Source: Fragilariopsis cylindrus CCMP1102 (taxonomy: Eukaryota; Bacillariophyta; Bacillariophyceae; Bacillariales; Bacillariaceae). From it: a DNA stretch of 21,680 nucleotides. Location: contig FMBT01000175.1 in the NCBI GenBank assembly GCA_900095095.1, positions 1 to 21,680 on the forward strand, given 5' to 3'. A program made the position numbers and the translations under genes. The notes beneath the pieces were generated by a model. It had not been told where the DNA came from. It was given only the letters and a program-made list of their open reading frames with translations, and ran no database searches. This document shows positions 1-10,866 of the stretch, one piece after another; position 1 is the first letter of the stretch, and the number at the start of each line of letters is the position of its first letter.

Positions 1-218
1 AATTGCGATTGACACTGCGACTGAGATATATGTTGTTGCTGATGGTTGTTGTTGTTGATTTAAATCCTGATGAAAATCGTCTTCTTCTTGTTCTTCGACG
101 AAACCGCTTTTTCTTCCTTTATTACTTCGAATAGCGGCGGTATCGTACCATTGCCGTTAGATGCTGTGTCATTGCCGTTACTTTTACCTATCCATTTGTC
201 GTTCATCGTGATCTCCAT
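1..218 (-). CDS. Partial unrecognised low-complexity protein, 5' end
   Basis: An ATG at 218 on the minus strand opens a short frame (starts MEITMNDKWIGK) that stops at 60-62. A second minus frame is open from 156 to the left edge and reads more like protein: a basic stretch (RSNKGRKSG), an acidic one (EEQEEDD), then a Gln run. Moving from the first frame to the second needs a -1 shift near 157-170, so one base may be missing. No family is recognised and the rest lies outside the window. It is divergent from the oxygenase gene on its right. Low confidence: the coding call rests only on open frame and residue composition. Confidence 0.3.
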
Positions 219-540
219 TTATTTATAATATGATGTAATTTTATGATGATGACTTATTGTTATTGTCGTGATACTATCATCACATGCCCATGCCAAAAGC
301 GCTTTTTGTGTTCTTGTTTATTCTTGCTTGTTTGTTTGTGTGATCAGTCGGCCGTGCGTGACTGGAATTTTCATCACGAATGCACTATAGAATGGCCCTG
401 GCTGCGTCTACAGAATTTCAATCAATCAAAAAAAATTGCAAATCAAAAAAGAATGCATCTTTAATCTTCGTCACACTTCACATATTTCTCCTCATTCTTC
501 GGGAATTTTTAAGGACTTTTTTGAAGTGAGGCAGAAAATA

Positions 541-1135
541 ATGCAACAACAATATTATCAATACGGATGTACCTGCGCCCGAGAGCCTTTTCCAGTCAAG
601 TATTATACTAACAGAAGTGGTATAGTGATGGTGGACGACCAACTTTATCTTGCAATGACAATGATAGCAAGTATTGTTAATTGAAAACTTACGAATATAT
701 GGTTGGAGTCCGATCGTTATTTCCAATGTACCTAATCCTTCACCATCCAAAGATTTGATATTGTCGATATTTCGACGACGTCGTCAGCGACAACAGCAAC
801 GACAACGACAACGACAATACTCACAACAGTGCATAATAATGATAATGATGAAAATGAAAAAATAAAAATAATAATGACGCAGAAGAAGATGATGATGATA
901 GCGACGACGACGTTGTATTTATTTCTGCTGAAAGTGGATCTAGTGATGGAAAAGTTGAACCGAAAGAATCTTTAGAAATTGAATTGTCAAAGTGTTATTG
1001 TTCTTCTACAACAACTACTACTACTACTACCAACACTTATGATGATTATGATACAATAAGTAGTACTAGACTATAAGAATGATTATGACGACGACGACGA
1101 CGACGACGACATTGATTCTATCCATCAAAATCAGC

Positions 1136-1170
<35 letters not shown>

Positions 1171-2224
1171 CGAGGACGAGACAATGAGGACGACGACGAC
1201 GATGAACATACGATCAAAACATGGTGTAAAACTTATCTTGGATAGCAAATGAAATCATTTGTAATGAAATATTGGATGTTCCTAAAAATTCATTCTTATC
1301 TAAAGATCCAAATGAATCACTTGATTTACTTCGTATATTTCATTATTACCAAAACGATAGTAGTAGTAACAAAATCAGAAACGATTATAATAATAAACAA
1401 CAGAAACAGAAACAGACTGAGAATGAGATTGATACCGATGAACTTATACAACTAGGTAGTTCGGAACATACGGATTGGGGTAGTTTAACTATAGTTTGGC
1501 AGGATAATGTTGGTGGATTACAAACTTACTGTCGAGCTTGTAACAAATGGATTAATGTTAGAGCAGTAGCATCGACATCAATATCAACATCAGCAGTAGA
1601 AACGACTGTGGATGATCAGGACGATGATGTTGGGAAGGGAAACAACCACTACGAAACTACTAGTACAAATCAATGGACATGCATCGTTCATGTTGGAGAT
1701 ATGGCTAGTCTCATGTTGGATTATCGTCATTCTCTGACTAAATTAATAGTAGTACTGATAGAAGTAGTAACAACACCAGCAGTGTTAAACAGGATGATAC
1801 TGTTCCTTCATCATCATCTTCTTCTTCTTTCTTCTCATGGCCTTCACCTCTTCATCGTGTGATGAGTCCCAAGAATGAAGAAAGGGTTAGTTTAGTATAT
1901 TTCGGATATCCACCAAGAGGATTGTCTTTGAATGAAATTCAAAATAATATGTTAAATGGTTGGAATTTATCATTAAGAGGACGACGGCAGCCTTTAGATG
2001 ACTATTACCTACTACGTAACCAATCAGTTGTTGTCATCGATAGTAATGATGATAATAATAATAATAATAATGCTGATGATGATGATGATGACATAAGAAG
2101 TCCTCCTCATCCGAACCTACAATTATTGGCCGCCGCCGAAGAAACTTATCAAAATATTTGGAATATACCAATTGAAGATATTGTTCAGTTTAAATGGAAA
2201 CAGGTGAATCGTGACGATGGATAA
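541..2224 (+). pseudogene. 2OG-Fe(II) oxygenase, isopenicillin-N-synthase type, frame-disrupted
   Basis: The family uses 2-oxoglutarate, O2 and Fe(II) to oxidise small substrates; the substrate here is unknown. Recognisable pieces in order: an N-terminal segment at about 615-780 (GRPTLSCND, then ENLRIYGWSPIVISNVP); the LDLLRIFHYY segment; the iron-binding motif HTDWGSLTIVWQDNVGGLQ with His codon 1467-1469 and Asp codon 1473-1475; IVHVGDM; then the distal His in SPLHRV (1853-1855) and the 2OG-binding Arg in ERVSLVYF (1883-1885). All ligands are present but in different frames. The frame changes near 672-680 (-1), 858-866 (+1), 1069-1076 (+1), 1233-1245 (-1) and 1735-1745 (-1). Between frame changes the reading is free of stops and conserved. 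Asp, Gln, Thr and Ser microsatellites inflate the middle. The start is unclear; 541 is a guess. It may be a decaying gene or an intact gene with assembly indels. Confidence 0.7.
1083..1202 (+). repeat. Triplet microsatellites inside the oxygenase gene
   Basis: A run of GAC triplets (about 1086-1110) is followed by a CAA run (about 1135-1170) and another GAC run (about 1190-1202). In one frame they encode Asp, Gln and Asp tracts. They lie between the N-terminal and catalytic parts of the oxygenase, where family members normally have a short linker, so they are expansions in a tolerant loop. Replication slippage here could account for some of the frame changes nearby. Confidence 0.8.
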
Positions 2225-2571
2225 GTAAATGTGATAATAATAAGCAGTTGATATGTATATATAATATGCAATTCAACTGCATATACGATATAATAGATGG
2301 TAATAAAAATAATAGACATATGAATACATTATATAGACTAAAGTAGTAGATGTGATATTGATACAGACATGATCTAAATTGTGTACCAATTATCATTTTA
2401 TGTACTAAATTTTTTATGATGATATACTATTACATTTATAAAAGAAAGAATAAATTCTATTCCTAATCATGGGATCAAGGAAATTCGATTATTATAATTC
2501 ACGTCATCAATGTTTTAATTGATGATGATTTTTTTCATTTCTTCTCCTATCGAATTGGCTGTGATGCAGCA
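2225..2571. other. Intergenic, convergent 3' ends
   Basis: A very AT-rich spacer between two convergent genes. It holds no convincing open frame, RNA or repeat. It presumably carries the 3' untranslated regions of both neighbours. Confidence 0.6.
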
Positions 2572-3429
2572 CTACTGGGTCGATGCTAAATCTGGTTTGT
2601 CATGTTCTGTTGTAACAACACTTGGATTACTATGTTCATTTCCATCGTTTTCCTTTTTTTGTAACATAGTTTCAACAGCAGAAATAAATCCTTCTGGATC
2701 ATCTGGTGTAATAACAACATCCCATTTATCATGTTTACGTATTATAATAACAGTACCATCTTTGTCAAGACTGGTTGCAAATTTAACACATGGTCTTAGT
2801 AAAGAATCATACCAATTCAAAGAATCAACAACATTATTACAACCTCTGTATGCACGTGCAATATCATCAATATGGAATGTTAATAAACATGTTTTTATAG
2901 CAACATTACCATTTGATCGAACATCAACTTGTCGAGGTAGAACAGCCATATATAATACCACAATAAAAATAAAACACCAACCTAATGTCCATACCGTCCA
3001 TGAATTTTTATATTCCTCTTGAGTTTTAACATCAAATAATATTATTGACATCAAAATTGCTAGCAGCGGTATACTTAGTAGGATACATACCAGTAACTGG
3101 TATTTTGATGATGATGCAAAAACAATTAATTTCCTATTGCTATTTTTGTTGTTGATGTTGAAAGATTTTTTCAGTCGTCCTGATCCTGATGCTGATGCTG
3201 ATCGTGATGACGATGATGATGATTTTGAATTGGACGGTGACGGAGCGGTGGGACCCGTAGAAGCAGCTGAAATTGGAACACTTTGCTGCTGCTGCTGCTG
3301 CTGCTGATAATAATGTTGGTTCAATCCTCCTTCTTCTTCATCTTGTAGTTTTTTATAATCATCGTTCGTCGTCGTCGTCGTTATTGGCGTCGTCGTCGCT
3401 ATCGGTGTTATTGATAGTATGTCTGTCAT
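2572..3429 (-). CDS. Two-TM membrane protein with conserved cytosolic C-terminal domain
   Basis: An intact 285-aa frame beginning MTDILSITPI at an ATG. Residues 1-100 are low complexity: a Thr-rich start, a Gln run at about 42-49 and a Ser-rich stretch at about 64-84, ending with a basic patch (GRLKKSF) before the membrane. Two hydrophobic helices lie at about 111-132 and 145-164, joined by a short loop. The C-terminal part (LPRQVDVRSNGNVAIKT, then KFATSLDKDGTVIIIRKH and WDVVITPDDPEGFISAVE) alternates strands and ends in a helix, recalling PH-like domains of two-TM proteins. That likeness is from memory of the pattern, not from a search. Membrane location is inferred from the helices; the function is unknown. 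It has no intron and is convergent with the oxygenase gene. Confidence 0.75.
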   Translation of the reverse strand: MTDILSITPIATTTPITTTTTNDDYKKLQDEEEGGLNQHYYQQQQQQQQSVPISAASTGPTAPSPSNSKSSSSSSRSASASGSGRLKKSFNINNKNSNRKLIVFASSSKYQLLVCILLSIPLLAILMSIILFDVKTQEEYKNSWTVWTLGWCFIFIVVLYMAVLPRQVDVRSNGNVAIKTCLLTFHIDDIARAYRGCNNVVDSLNWYDSLLRPCVKFATSLDKDGTVIIIRKHDKWDVVITPDDPEGFISAVETMLQKKENDGNEHSNPSVVTTEHDKPDLASTQ

Positions 3430-4932
3430 GATGTCAAAGTGCCACTTTTAAAGTATTATTCTTCTAATTTGTCGTCGTATTCAAAAAACTATCGAACTTG
3501 GGAATATTCTTCCAATGAACAAAAGGGGCGAGAAACGTTATATGATGATTGACGAACTAAAAGAATACAAGTAACCTTTGGCTTTGTATTTGTATGTCAA
3601 AGCAAACACACCGTCTTCTTTCTGCTACTAGTATTGCGTCTGTTTTTTTTTTTAAATCTGGGAGATTCCAATGAGTTGCTCCTTTTTGTGACCGGCGATT
3701 GTACATGAGTCTACTCACGATGTGAATTGTCACTACAATGGTACAAAATTTAGGGAAATCAAATTTTTCAAGTGTGGTGGATACCGATTCAAATCTGTTC
3801 TCTTGTTCCATGATACTTCTTTTCCACTAACGAATTGCGTACTCTAAATTTTGAGGCGCACATCTCTCTCCGGAATGCTGCCTACTTGAAGTATCAAACA
3901 AAAAAACGAGCTTATCAAATAGCACGTGTCGCCAATTTTAGCGCGCACACACACCCGTGCCGAGGAAGTAAAATTTCAGTACTATTATTACTACTCTTGC
4001 TAATACTGTAGCTAGTTGCAGTACTTCCTATTTGACAGGTAGGACAATATGTGTGATTTATATGGTGTGGTACAAGTCTCCCCTCCAATATTGGTATGTA
4101 TATGGCCAGGGAATGTGGATGGATAGGGACACTCTCTCCAAAGAAGCAAATGTGGTGTTGGTGATGTTACAGCTAACTAATGACATCTCAAGGCAACTGG
4201 TCACTGTGTGCAAAAATTCGAAGGAGTCTGAAGCCCTATAATCAGCACTGCTATGCTGCTACTGGTTGCTATCTCAAGGGAACCACTGCTTGATGACAGA
4301 GAATTATCCTGTATTCCCATTGTATGCTGACTCTCTATCTCTCTCTCTCTCTCCTCTCCCAAGACCAATGGATATGTAGGGACCTGAACTTGGATACAAT
4401 CCATAGTCTGAAAAACCACAAACTTTTTATTATAACATTGAGATTGCAAAATCCTGTCCTGTACTCTGGGTATTTAAACTACAATCCACAATAATGGCAA
4501 CACTACTATGGAAAAGTTGGGCTAATTCCAATTTTTAACTGCTTATTCACTTATAATCAAAGAAGCAGTTTGATTCCTTGTTAATCCTCATACATGAGGA
4601 CCATCGTGCATCAGACTGAGTAAAGTATCTGCAATGTGGTGAACCTCTTTACATACACACACTGTAGGTAGAAGTAAAGGTCAAAGTCAAATGCTTACAA
4701 CTAGAGTATTCTACTTTTTTGTATTATTAGGTAAGATTTACTATTCTTACTGAGGCATACGTTCAATAAAAGCCTGCATTGAATCTTTAACATAAGCATA
4801 ATCTATATCTACAAGAACTATGGAATTAAGCAAACGGATGAAACTAATTATTTCGAAGAAATCACATAACTATATAGTATATTACATTACGTTTTTTAAG
4901 GACTGTCGTCAAACTAATAGATGGCCTTTTCT
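3430..4932. other. 1.5-kb spacer without a supported gene
   Basis: It holds the 5' flank of the two-TM gene and the 3' flank of the Vps51 gene. Short frames exist (for example 84 codons on the minus strand at 3557-3811 and 69 codons on the plus strand at 4032-4241), but neither shows a recognisable domain. A CT-repeat microsatellite lies at about 4333-4356. The stretch from about 4030 to 4500 looks less AT-rich than its surroundings and could be an old insertion, but I found no terminal repeats. Confidence 0.5.
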
Positions 4933-7900
4933 TCAATCTTCGTAATGGTCGCCATCGTCCGCAATCGTGAATTGGCTTACCAATCCTTCTTCGCCACCAT
5001 TCGTGGCCATGAAATCACGGATTACGGCTCGCGCTTGATTCATTTCCGAACAATCATCTTGTAGCATCGCAGAGCTATCACACCTCTCCTTAGCATTCTT
5101 CGTGACTTGCGTTAAGAGACTCTCAAGGGCACTGATAGTGTTAGATCCATCAGAAAGAAATTCGTCTTTTACGTAATGGGGAATCATAAACTTTAAAAAT
5201 TCTACATCAATAAGTAGCTGCCGATAACCTTTATTGGTAAATCGAACTAGTCGGACGTCTTCTCTCAAGGATTTGAATGCTACCTTCAAAGCAAGGACAA
5301 TAACTAAATTTCGCTGGAAACCAAAATTCTCAAAGGGATGAGGGTACACCACAACCTTTTCCTCAAACATACGCTCAACATCAACGACCAAACTGGATCG
5401 GAAAGCCTGTTTTTGTCGAGCCGCAGTTAGAGAGGCAAACTCGTCTTCAAGGACTTCTGGAATTGGTCCTGCACGCTTTGGACCTCCAAACAAATTGGCA
5501 CAATCAAATGCCGTAGATTTGACAACGGTCAAGAGAGACCATGTGCCAAGACGAGGGCCTGTCTTGTCTTCTTCTTCTGTAACATCCTCCCTGGAGAGTT
5601 CAAATAAGTTGGAGGAGAGTAACTCGGCACCTTCATTTCCACGATTCAATGCGTAGAGAGATAGGACACGAGAAGCCGCCAAACGAAAACGCATAGAGGT
5701 TGGATTTTTCGTCGTGTCACTACTAGCTTCTCCATCTAGAGCCGTTGCAAAAAGACCGGCCTGGGCACTTCGATGCTTATTGATACTGCCAGTATGAGTA
5801 GCAATAGATTGATTAATGTCATCCATGACCGATCGTTCAGCGAGTCGACACATTTCTGCTATAGCGAGGCTTAGATCAGATTTGGCTGGTTTCGTTCCTA
5901 AGTCGTCAAGTTCCTCTAAGAGTTCGCTCATACAATTCTCAACCAATTCCGTTAGATCATTATCAGCATTAGCATACGAATCAAGAGATGTCGGATATAT
6001 TAAATTTGTGGAAGCAGTTCCAGCCTTAGCACCGATGTCATCACCGTCCTCGGAGTCCTCTGGCATAACATCCAAGACGTATTTAGGTTCGCTCGATTCA
6101 CAACCTGCTAAGGTTTCCATGGCAGCTGCTAACCAAACAGCAAAACGGGCCGTGCTCTGCTCAACGGCTGTTTTGAGGGTGGGAGTAGCATTAGAGTTAT
6201 TGGAAAGAATAGATCGCACTGTATCGTCGACCAATTGAGAAGAATCGGACAAGGCTATGCTCGCCATTTGTACAACTCGGTCGATACGTTCCCGTACCGA
6301 TTCTTCTTTTTCTATTATATTCACATTAGTAGAGGTCGGCTCTCGAAAAAGAGCGTTACGACAAAACGGTGCCAGACAGTTCTCAATGACTCTGAATCTC
6401 AAAACGAAAAACTTTTGATCTACCCTCCTTCGAACCATTGCCTCTGAAAGTTCTAACGTCTGGTCCACTAGACTAGAAGCTAAGTCTTCATCGATTGCAA
6501 CTTCTGGTAGGGCCAACCCAGAAGAAAATTGTTGAACTGACTCAAGCAAGAGTGCCGTTGCGTTCGCAACGTGTTCGTAGGCTTTATCTTCCGAATCCTG
6601 TCCTTCGTCGTCATCATCGACATTCGCATTATCCTTATGACTATCTTCTCTCGTCCCTGCGAGAGACCGAATTGAATTTCCTCCATCAATTAGGTTAGTA
6701 GAGTCGCCACCGTTGCTAATGCTTTTTTGTAAGTCCTTTGGGTATGCAGTTTGAGTAGATTGTTCCAATAGCGCCCCCCGAACATGCTGCAAAAACGCAT
6801 AAAATGCCGCTGATACGAATTGAGTCAGTCGCTCTGAGCAATGTCCATTTTCAGTTGGAAAGGTTACGCTATATAAAGCAGATGCTTCTAGGATACTATC
6901 TAGGACGTTGGTAGGAATTAATCGGTTTCCGCCGCCACCACCACCGTCGTCTGAGGCTGTGTTATCATTGGGAATATTATCCACCGACGATGACGATGCA
7001 AACATAGCTTCCTGCAATTCGATATGATGGGTGTCAAGGAATCGTTCCAGCAATCGCAAGCAGGCATCGAGTGACATTTCCTGACATTGTTCTGCGGACA
7101 ATCCAGTCTTAAAATCCACCTGACTGGCCCGTCTTCCAGCAGCTGAAGTAGGACTAGTATTCGCTTTATTAGGATTCTTTAACTTCGACCATAGGTGTTG
7201 TTTTTGATGATTCAGAATCAGAACAGGTGTTCCCGCACACTCGAAGATATCAGCCACGGTTTCGGGTGGATCTGGTGGATCATCCATAGATAGCGAAGAT
7301 CTACTAGCACTTAATATTGTTAGATCACGATTTTCCATATTTTTATCGTGATCATGATCACCATCATCGTCATAGTCGTTTACCAGTACTTCTTCCTCCT
7401 CTCCTGTAATCGGATTTCCAGACCAATGGATTAATTTGTTCTTAACGCCTTGAAGTAACACCTCCATAATTATATAACATTCCTCTTCGATCCGTTGAAG
7501 AGATTCGAAACCGTCGGATTGTTTATTAAGAATAGCGTAGGCTGTTAAGTATGACTTTGTCGCCCATCTATATCGTCCGGCATCTATATTTTCACTTAAT
7601 GTCTTTGGTAATTTCAAGAGACTTTCAAGTCGTTGGAGTAATCGTTTGGTACGTAATTTTTCCACGACAGAATCACGAAGCTTACCACAATTTGTTTCAA
7701 TGTCTCGTGCAGTTTCACCTGCAACGATGACACTTGCTGATAATTTTTTCAAGTTCCCCGCATTGCATTGTACATTGACACCGATATTCCTAACAGCATC
7801 CGTTGCCTCAATGAATCGACTGTAGTTTTCGTAAACCAATGTTTGCATCGAAGAATCTAATGTTCGGACCTGACAGGCTAACATTTCTTCCTCTTCTAGT

Positions 7901-8397
7901 AACGGATGAACATTTGAATGTAAGACGTATCGTTCAGTATGCTTAGTGGCATCGAAGTGAGTTGAATCCAAGTCGTCAGTATTGTCGTCATCACCGGCAG
8001 GAATACGAGGTACGCTCCCCCTTGATAATCGATGCCTCGTCCTTCGACGAGCTATGCTACGTCTCGAAACGTTTCCATTTCCATCAAAATCGTCTTCATC
8101 GTCATCATCGTCCGTACTGTTCAACGCATCATCCGACAATACGCCGCGGGGTTCACTATCGTCATCGCTACTGCTGTCGCTATCGCCATCACCATCACCA
8201 CCGTCGTCGTCGTCGTTGCCGTCAACTGGCGTCTTACCGTAAAAGCTTTCCAATAACTTTTTTCGGACTAGTGCTTCTCTGTCAACATCTTTCCCATCAC
8301 CACGTAATGTTAGAAACTCATCGTCACTGTCGGATGAAAATGAATCATCATCGTTGACATTCATATTGTTGTTCGAAGGAGGAAAAGGACTGCTCAT
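4933..8397 (-). CDS. VPS51: Vps51-like subunit of the GARP/EARP tethering complex
   Basis: Vps51 bridges the GARP (Vps52-53-54) and EARP tethers, which capture endosome-derived vesicles at the trans-Golgi or recycling endosomes. The single-exon frame gives 1154 aa. I start at the ATG at 8397 (MSSPFPPSNNN), because the longer open frame would begin at a TTG. Residues 1-150 are strongly acidic and low complexity (Asp/Ser runs), with a basic patch (RRRTRHR). The family signature follows at about 158-210: VHPLLEEEEMLACQVRTLDS, TLVYENYSRFIEATDAVRNI, then a long helical segment (KLRTKRLLQRLESLLKLPKT). The conserved C-terminus has VVVYPHPFENFGFQRNLVIV. Low-complexity loops (Asp/His near 350-365, Gly run, Asp/Glu runs) make it longer than human VPS51, which is about 780 aa. 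No frame break in 3.5 kb, unlike several neighbours. Confidence 0.88.
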   Translation of the reverse strand: MSSPFPPSNNNMNVNDDDSFSSDSDDEFLTLRGDGKDVDREALVRKKLLESFYGKTPVDGNDDDDGGDGDGDSDSSSDDDSEPRGVLSDDALNSTDDDDDEDDFDGNGNVSRRSIARRRTRHRLSRGSVPRIPAGDDDNTDDLDSTHFDATKHTERYVLHSNVHPLLEEEEMLACQVRTLDSSMQTLVYENYSRFIEATDAVRNIGVNVQCNAGNLKKLSASVIVAGETARDIETNCGKLRDSVVEKLRTKRLLQRLESLLKLPKTLSENIDAGRYRWATKSYLTAYAILNKQSDGFESLQRIEEECYIIMEVLLQGVKNKLIHWSGNPITGEEEEVLVNDYDDDGDHDHDKNMENRDLTILSASRSSLSMDDPPDPPETVADIFECAGTPVLILNHQKQHLWSKLKNPNKANTSPTSAAGRRASQVDFKTGLSAEQCQEMSLDACLRLLERFLDTHHIELQEAMFASSSSVDNIPNDNTASDDGGGGGGNRLIPTNVLDSILEASALYSVTFPTENGHCSERLTQFVSAAFYAFLQHVRGALLEQSTQTAYPKDLQKSISNGGDSTNLIDGGNSIRSLAGTREDSHKDNANVDDDDEGQDSEDKAYEHVANATALLLESVQQFSSGLALPEVAIDEDLASSLVDQTLELSEAMVRRRVDQKFFVLRFRVIENCLAPFCRNALFREPTSTNVNIIEKEESVRERIDRVVQMASIALSDSSQLVDDTVRSILSNNSNATPTLKTAVEQSTARFAVWLAAAMETLAGCESSEPKYVLDVMPEDSEDGDDIGAKAGTASTNLIYPTSLDSYANADNDLTELVENCMSELLEELDDLGTKPAKSDLSLAIAEMCRLAERSVMDDINQSIATHTGSINKHRSAQAGLFATALDGEASSDTTKNPTSMRFRLAASRVLSLYALNRGNEGAELLSSNLFELSREDVTEEEDKTGPRLGTWSLLTVVKSTAFDCANLFGGPKRAGPIPEVLEDEFASLTAARQKQAFRSSLVVDVERMFEEKVVVYPHPFENFGFQRNLVIVLALKVAFKSLREDVRLVRFTNKGYRQLLIDVEFLKFMIPHYVKDEFLSDGSNTISALESLLTQVTKNAKERCDSSAMLQDDCSEMNQARAVIRDFMATNGGEEGLVSQFTIADDGDHYED

Positions 8398-8893
8398 CTT
8401 TTTCTCTTCGAGTTTGGTAACAAGTGTCAAGTGTATCTGTTTTTCGTTTCTTTTTCAATGTAGAAGTATATATTGAATCATGCTAGGTCCTATTGCATGT
8501 TGTAGGTAGTGCGGTCACTCAAAGACAAAAAGCGATAAAAAAAAGACAAAACGAAAACTTTTCATCAATACTGTAGGCCATTTTCTTCCGTTCAGACATG
8601 GATAAAATCAAATCGTGCGGGACTGATGATGCCGATTAGATTTCAAAGATTGAAGTTTAAATAATATATGTGTGAAGAATATTATTAATTGACTCGATCA
8701 CGGATTTGACTTGAACACGATGTTGTATGCTTTATTCTCCACAAACATGCATCTGCCCCGGTAAATTTCAAAGCAGCAACTTAAAGTGTACGATATTATA
8801 TTGCCAGACTGCTCTGAACTAGAGTTGCCTATATTATTACTTCATGGTATGAGTATGTGTTAAGAGGGCAAGAGAAACGTGAACGAAAAAACC
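8398..8893. other. Divergent promoter region
   Basis: About 500 bp separate the divergent Vps51 and thioredoxin genes and presumably hold both promoters. There is no clear TATA box or repeat. A short open piece at 8720-8760 starts with ATG and ends at a GTAAAT donor-like site. In phase it could be spliced to an acceptor at 9014 as an alternative first exon of the thioredoxin gene, but the support is weak. Confidence 0.4.
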
Positions 8894-10332
8894 ATGTGTT
8901 TTTCCGGGTTTTATCAGTATTATTTCGTGGTTATCACTCTGGTCGTCAACATGATGTGCTGCATCAGCAGTGGTGGTGACATTCGTCGACATTGTGTGTT
9001 GCCGCATTTCAAAGCATCGAAAGTGGTGGTAGTATTGGCAGAAGAAAGTATCGATACGAATTATTTCCATCACGTTTAAAAGCTGCCACTAATAATAATG
9101 ATGATTCCAACGATTGGGTTTCACGATTGGAAGAACAATTCAAGAAAAGTGAGAATATCAACAACAACAACAACAATAAACAAACCAAAGACGAGGAAGA
9201 AGGAGAAGAAGAAAAGGAAAACATCGTTCCTCGACGGCGGTCGTTTCAAACACCGGTAACGACATATGCAGGTGTTCTCGATCTCCTTAACGATATCGAT
9301 AATGCTCAATCAAATGATCTGACTGTCGTATTGTTCTTCTCTTTTTACTGTAAGACGTGTCATCGGGCAAATATTCCTTTTAAACAATTGGCATATTCTT
9401 CATCTCCTGACATAAATTTCATTCGATTCGAGACCTCGGTGTTAACACCTAAACAATTTCGGTCTCTAGGTATAGATCGGGTACCGTATATACAGATCTA
9501 TCGTAATAAGATCTGTGTTGCATCATTTACCGTTACTACTGCCAGGACTAGTAGTGGCGGTAGTAGTACGAGCAGAAATGCACAAATGATGTTACGTCCC
9601 CGATTGGTAGAAAATATATCTGCATGTCGAGATCGTTCCATTGCTGATTGGTATGCCTTTCGAGATATGCATGACAAAGAAATCGAGAGAAACAAGGCAG
9701 CGAGAAAGAAACTTAGAGCAGACGTGATAAATGAGAATGATAGTTCATATTCCGATTATTCAGTAGACGAAAATGAGGATGATGAAAGCGAACGACAATA
9801 TAGGTCCGTCCGAACCTTAACCTCAGAAGCCGACCTGTTACAAGTTATTCGTGGTAATAAGAATGATGAAGGCAATAAAAATAATACTGCTACTAATGAT
9901 GATGATATTTTAGTTGTCATGTACCACAACCATTTTGAACAATCATGTCTTCGCGCACAACATAAATATCGAATAGTTGCCAACGAACAGCTGAAAAAAC
10001 AACAAAGATCCTCTTCGTCGTTGAGGTCGTCTTCTTCTTGGTGCATGGCTCGAATTGAAACCTCGGTCTTATCTGACAATACTCTACAACTGTTGGGTGT
10101 TCGACTGTATCCTCACATCCAAGTTTACTTAGGTCGAACATGTGTTGCATCCTTCTCTATTCCTCAATCGTATCTATTTGCTAAAAAACTTCGAGAATCC
10201 CTGGAGATTATTTCCTCTCGAACGACACAGGAATGGGATGAATTTTATGATCAGAACAACGGAGAAATTAAATCTCAGCAAAGTGCATTGGACGTCATCA
10301 CTGAAGACCATCAGTTATCGAATGAATACTAG
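8894..10332 (+). CDS. Secretory-pathway protein with two thioredoxin folds, second degenerate
   Basis: The ATG at 8894 gives a hydrophobic signal-like start (YYFVVITLVV). The main frame, open from 8980 to 10332, is offset by -1 and has no ATG before its first domain, so one base may be missing between about 8977 and 9000; no good intron fits. Counting codons from 8992, domain 1 (about 88-205) has VVLFFSFYCKTCHRANIPFK with a CKTC redox site at 120-123 and the cis-proline segment RVPYIQIYRNKICVASF (Pro 165). Domain 2 (about 270-425) repeats the fold (DILVVMYHNHFEQSC, then LYPHIQVYLGRTCVASFS) but keeps only one active-site Cys. The G-x-CVASF ending recalls atypical Cys/His-rich thioredoxins. Asn and Glu runs separate the signal from domain 1. 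Partner and compartment (ER or plastid) are undetermined. Confidence 0.72.
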
Positions 10333-10866
10333 CTAGCTAGTCAATATAACGAATTGTTTTGATACGAATTCAATCAGTCAAAAACCAGTAATGAAATAGT
10401 AGTGAGCTGAATGATTTTGTCCCTATCGCAGACAAGTACCTCGTACGACAGAATTGAAAGCTAGGTCTTGTTGGACAATAGTTGGGCAAGTTAGCTAGAG
10501 AAACCACTACTCACTGCACCACGATATATCAAAGTAGAGCGATGAAAATCTATCGTTCTTGATAAGTTCTGTTCAATTGTATATATTATTTTATGTAATG
10601 ATATTCACATTCGTCACGATATTAGTAGTGCAATATATTTTTGTCGTTGCTAAACTTCTTCTATGACGACAATGAATGTCTTGATGAAAGATATAGATGG
10701 ATGAAATAATAAAAAGACCCGGTTTTCTTTTCTCGTTAAAAGAAAAAGATACTAGGAATACTTAAATTAAGAATTGCGAGGAAGCTGGTTGTGTTACTTG
10801 TATAAACAACATGTACTGTACTGTGAAATATACAAAATACAAATCGTTGCGTCTATGTACATGAGA
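10333..10866. other. Intergenic, convergent 3' ends
   Basis: An AT-rich spacer between the convergent thioredoxin and HMG genes. Apart from a short tagctagctag repeat just after the thioredoxin stop codon, I see nothing in it. Confidence 0.55.

Noticed and set aside
609..626. A 15-nt piece with GTATTATACTAACAG that looks like a minimal intron with a perfect branch point
   Set aside because: Every well-supported intron here is at least 118 nt. Introns of this size are known only in unusual ciliates, and removing it does not by itself restore the oxygenase frame.
1226..1245. A 20-nt GT-AG segment as a mini-intron at one oxygenase frame break
   Set aside because: Too short for the introns seen elsewhere in the window. 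A single missing base explains the break more simply.
2519..3022. 167-codon plus-strand open frame
   Set aside because: It is antisense to the two-TM membrane protein, which has hydrophobic segments and conserved blocks; this frame has none.
3557..3811. 84-codon minus-strand open frame beginning MEQENRFESV
   Set aside because: No recognisable domain, no supported splice partner and ordinary length for chance in this spacer.
7962..8357. Long plus-strand frames rich in His, Arg and Ser
   Set aside because: They are the complement of the Asp/Ser-rich acidic N-terminus of the Vps51 gene.
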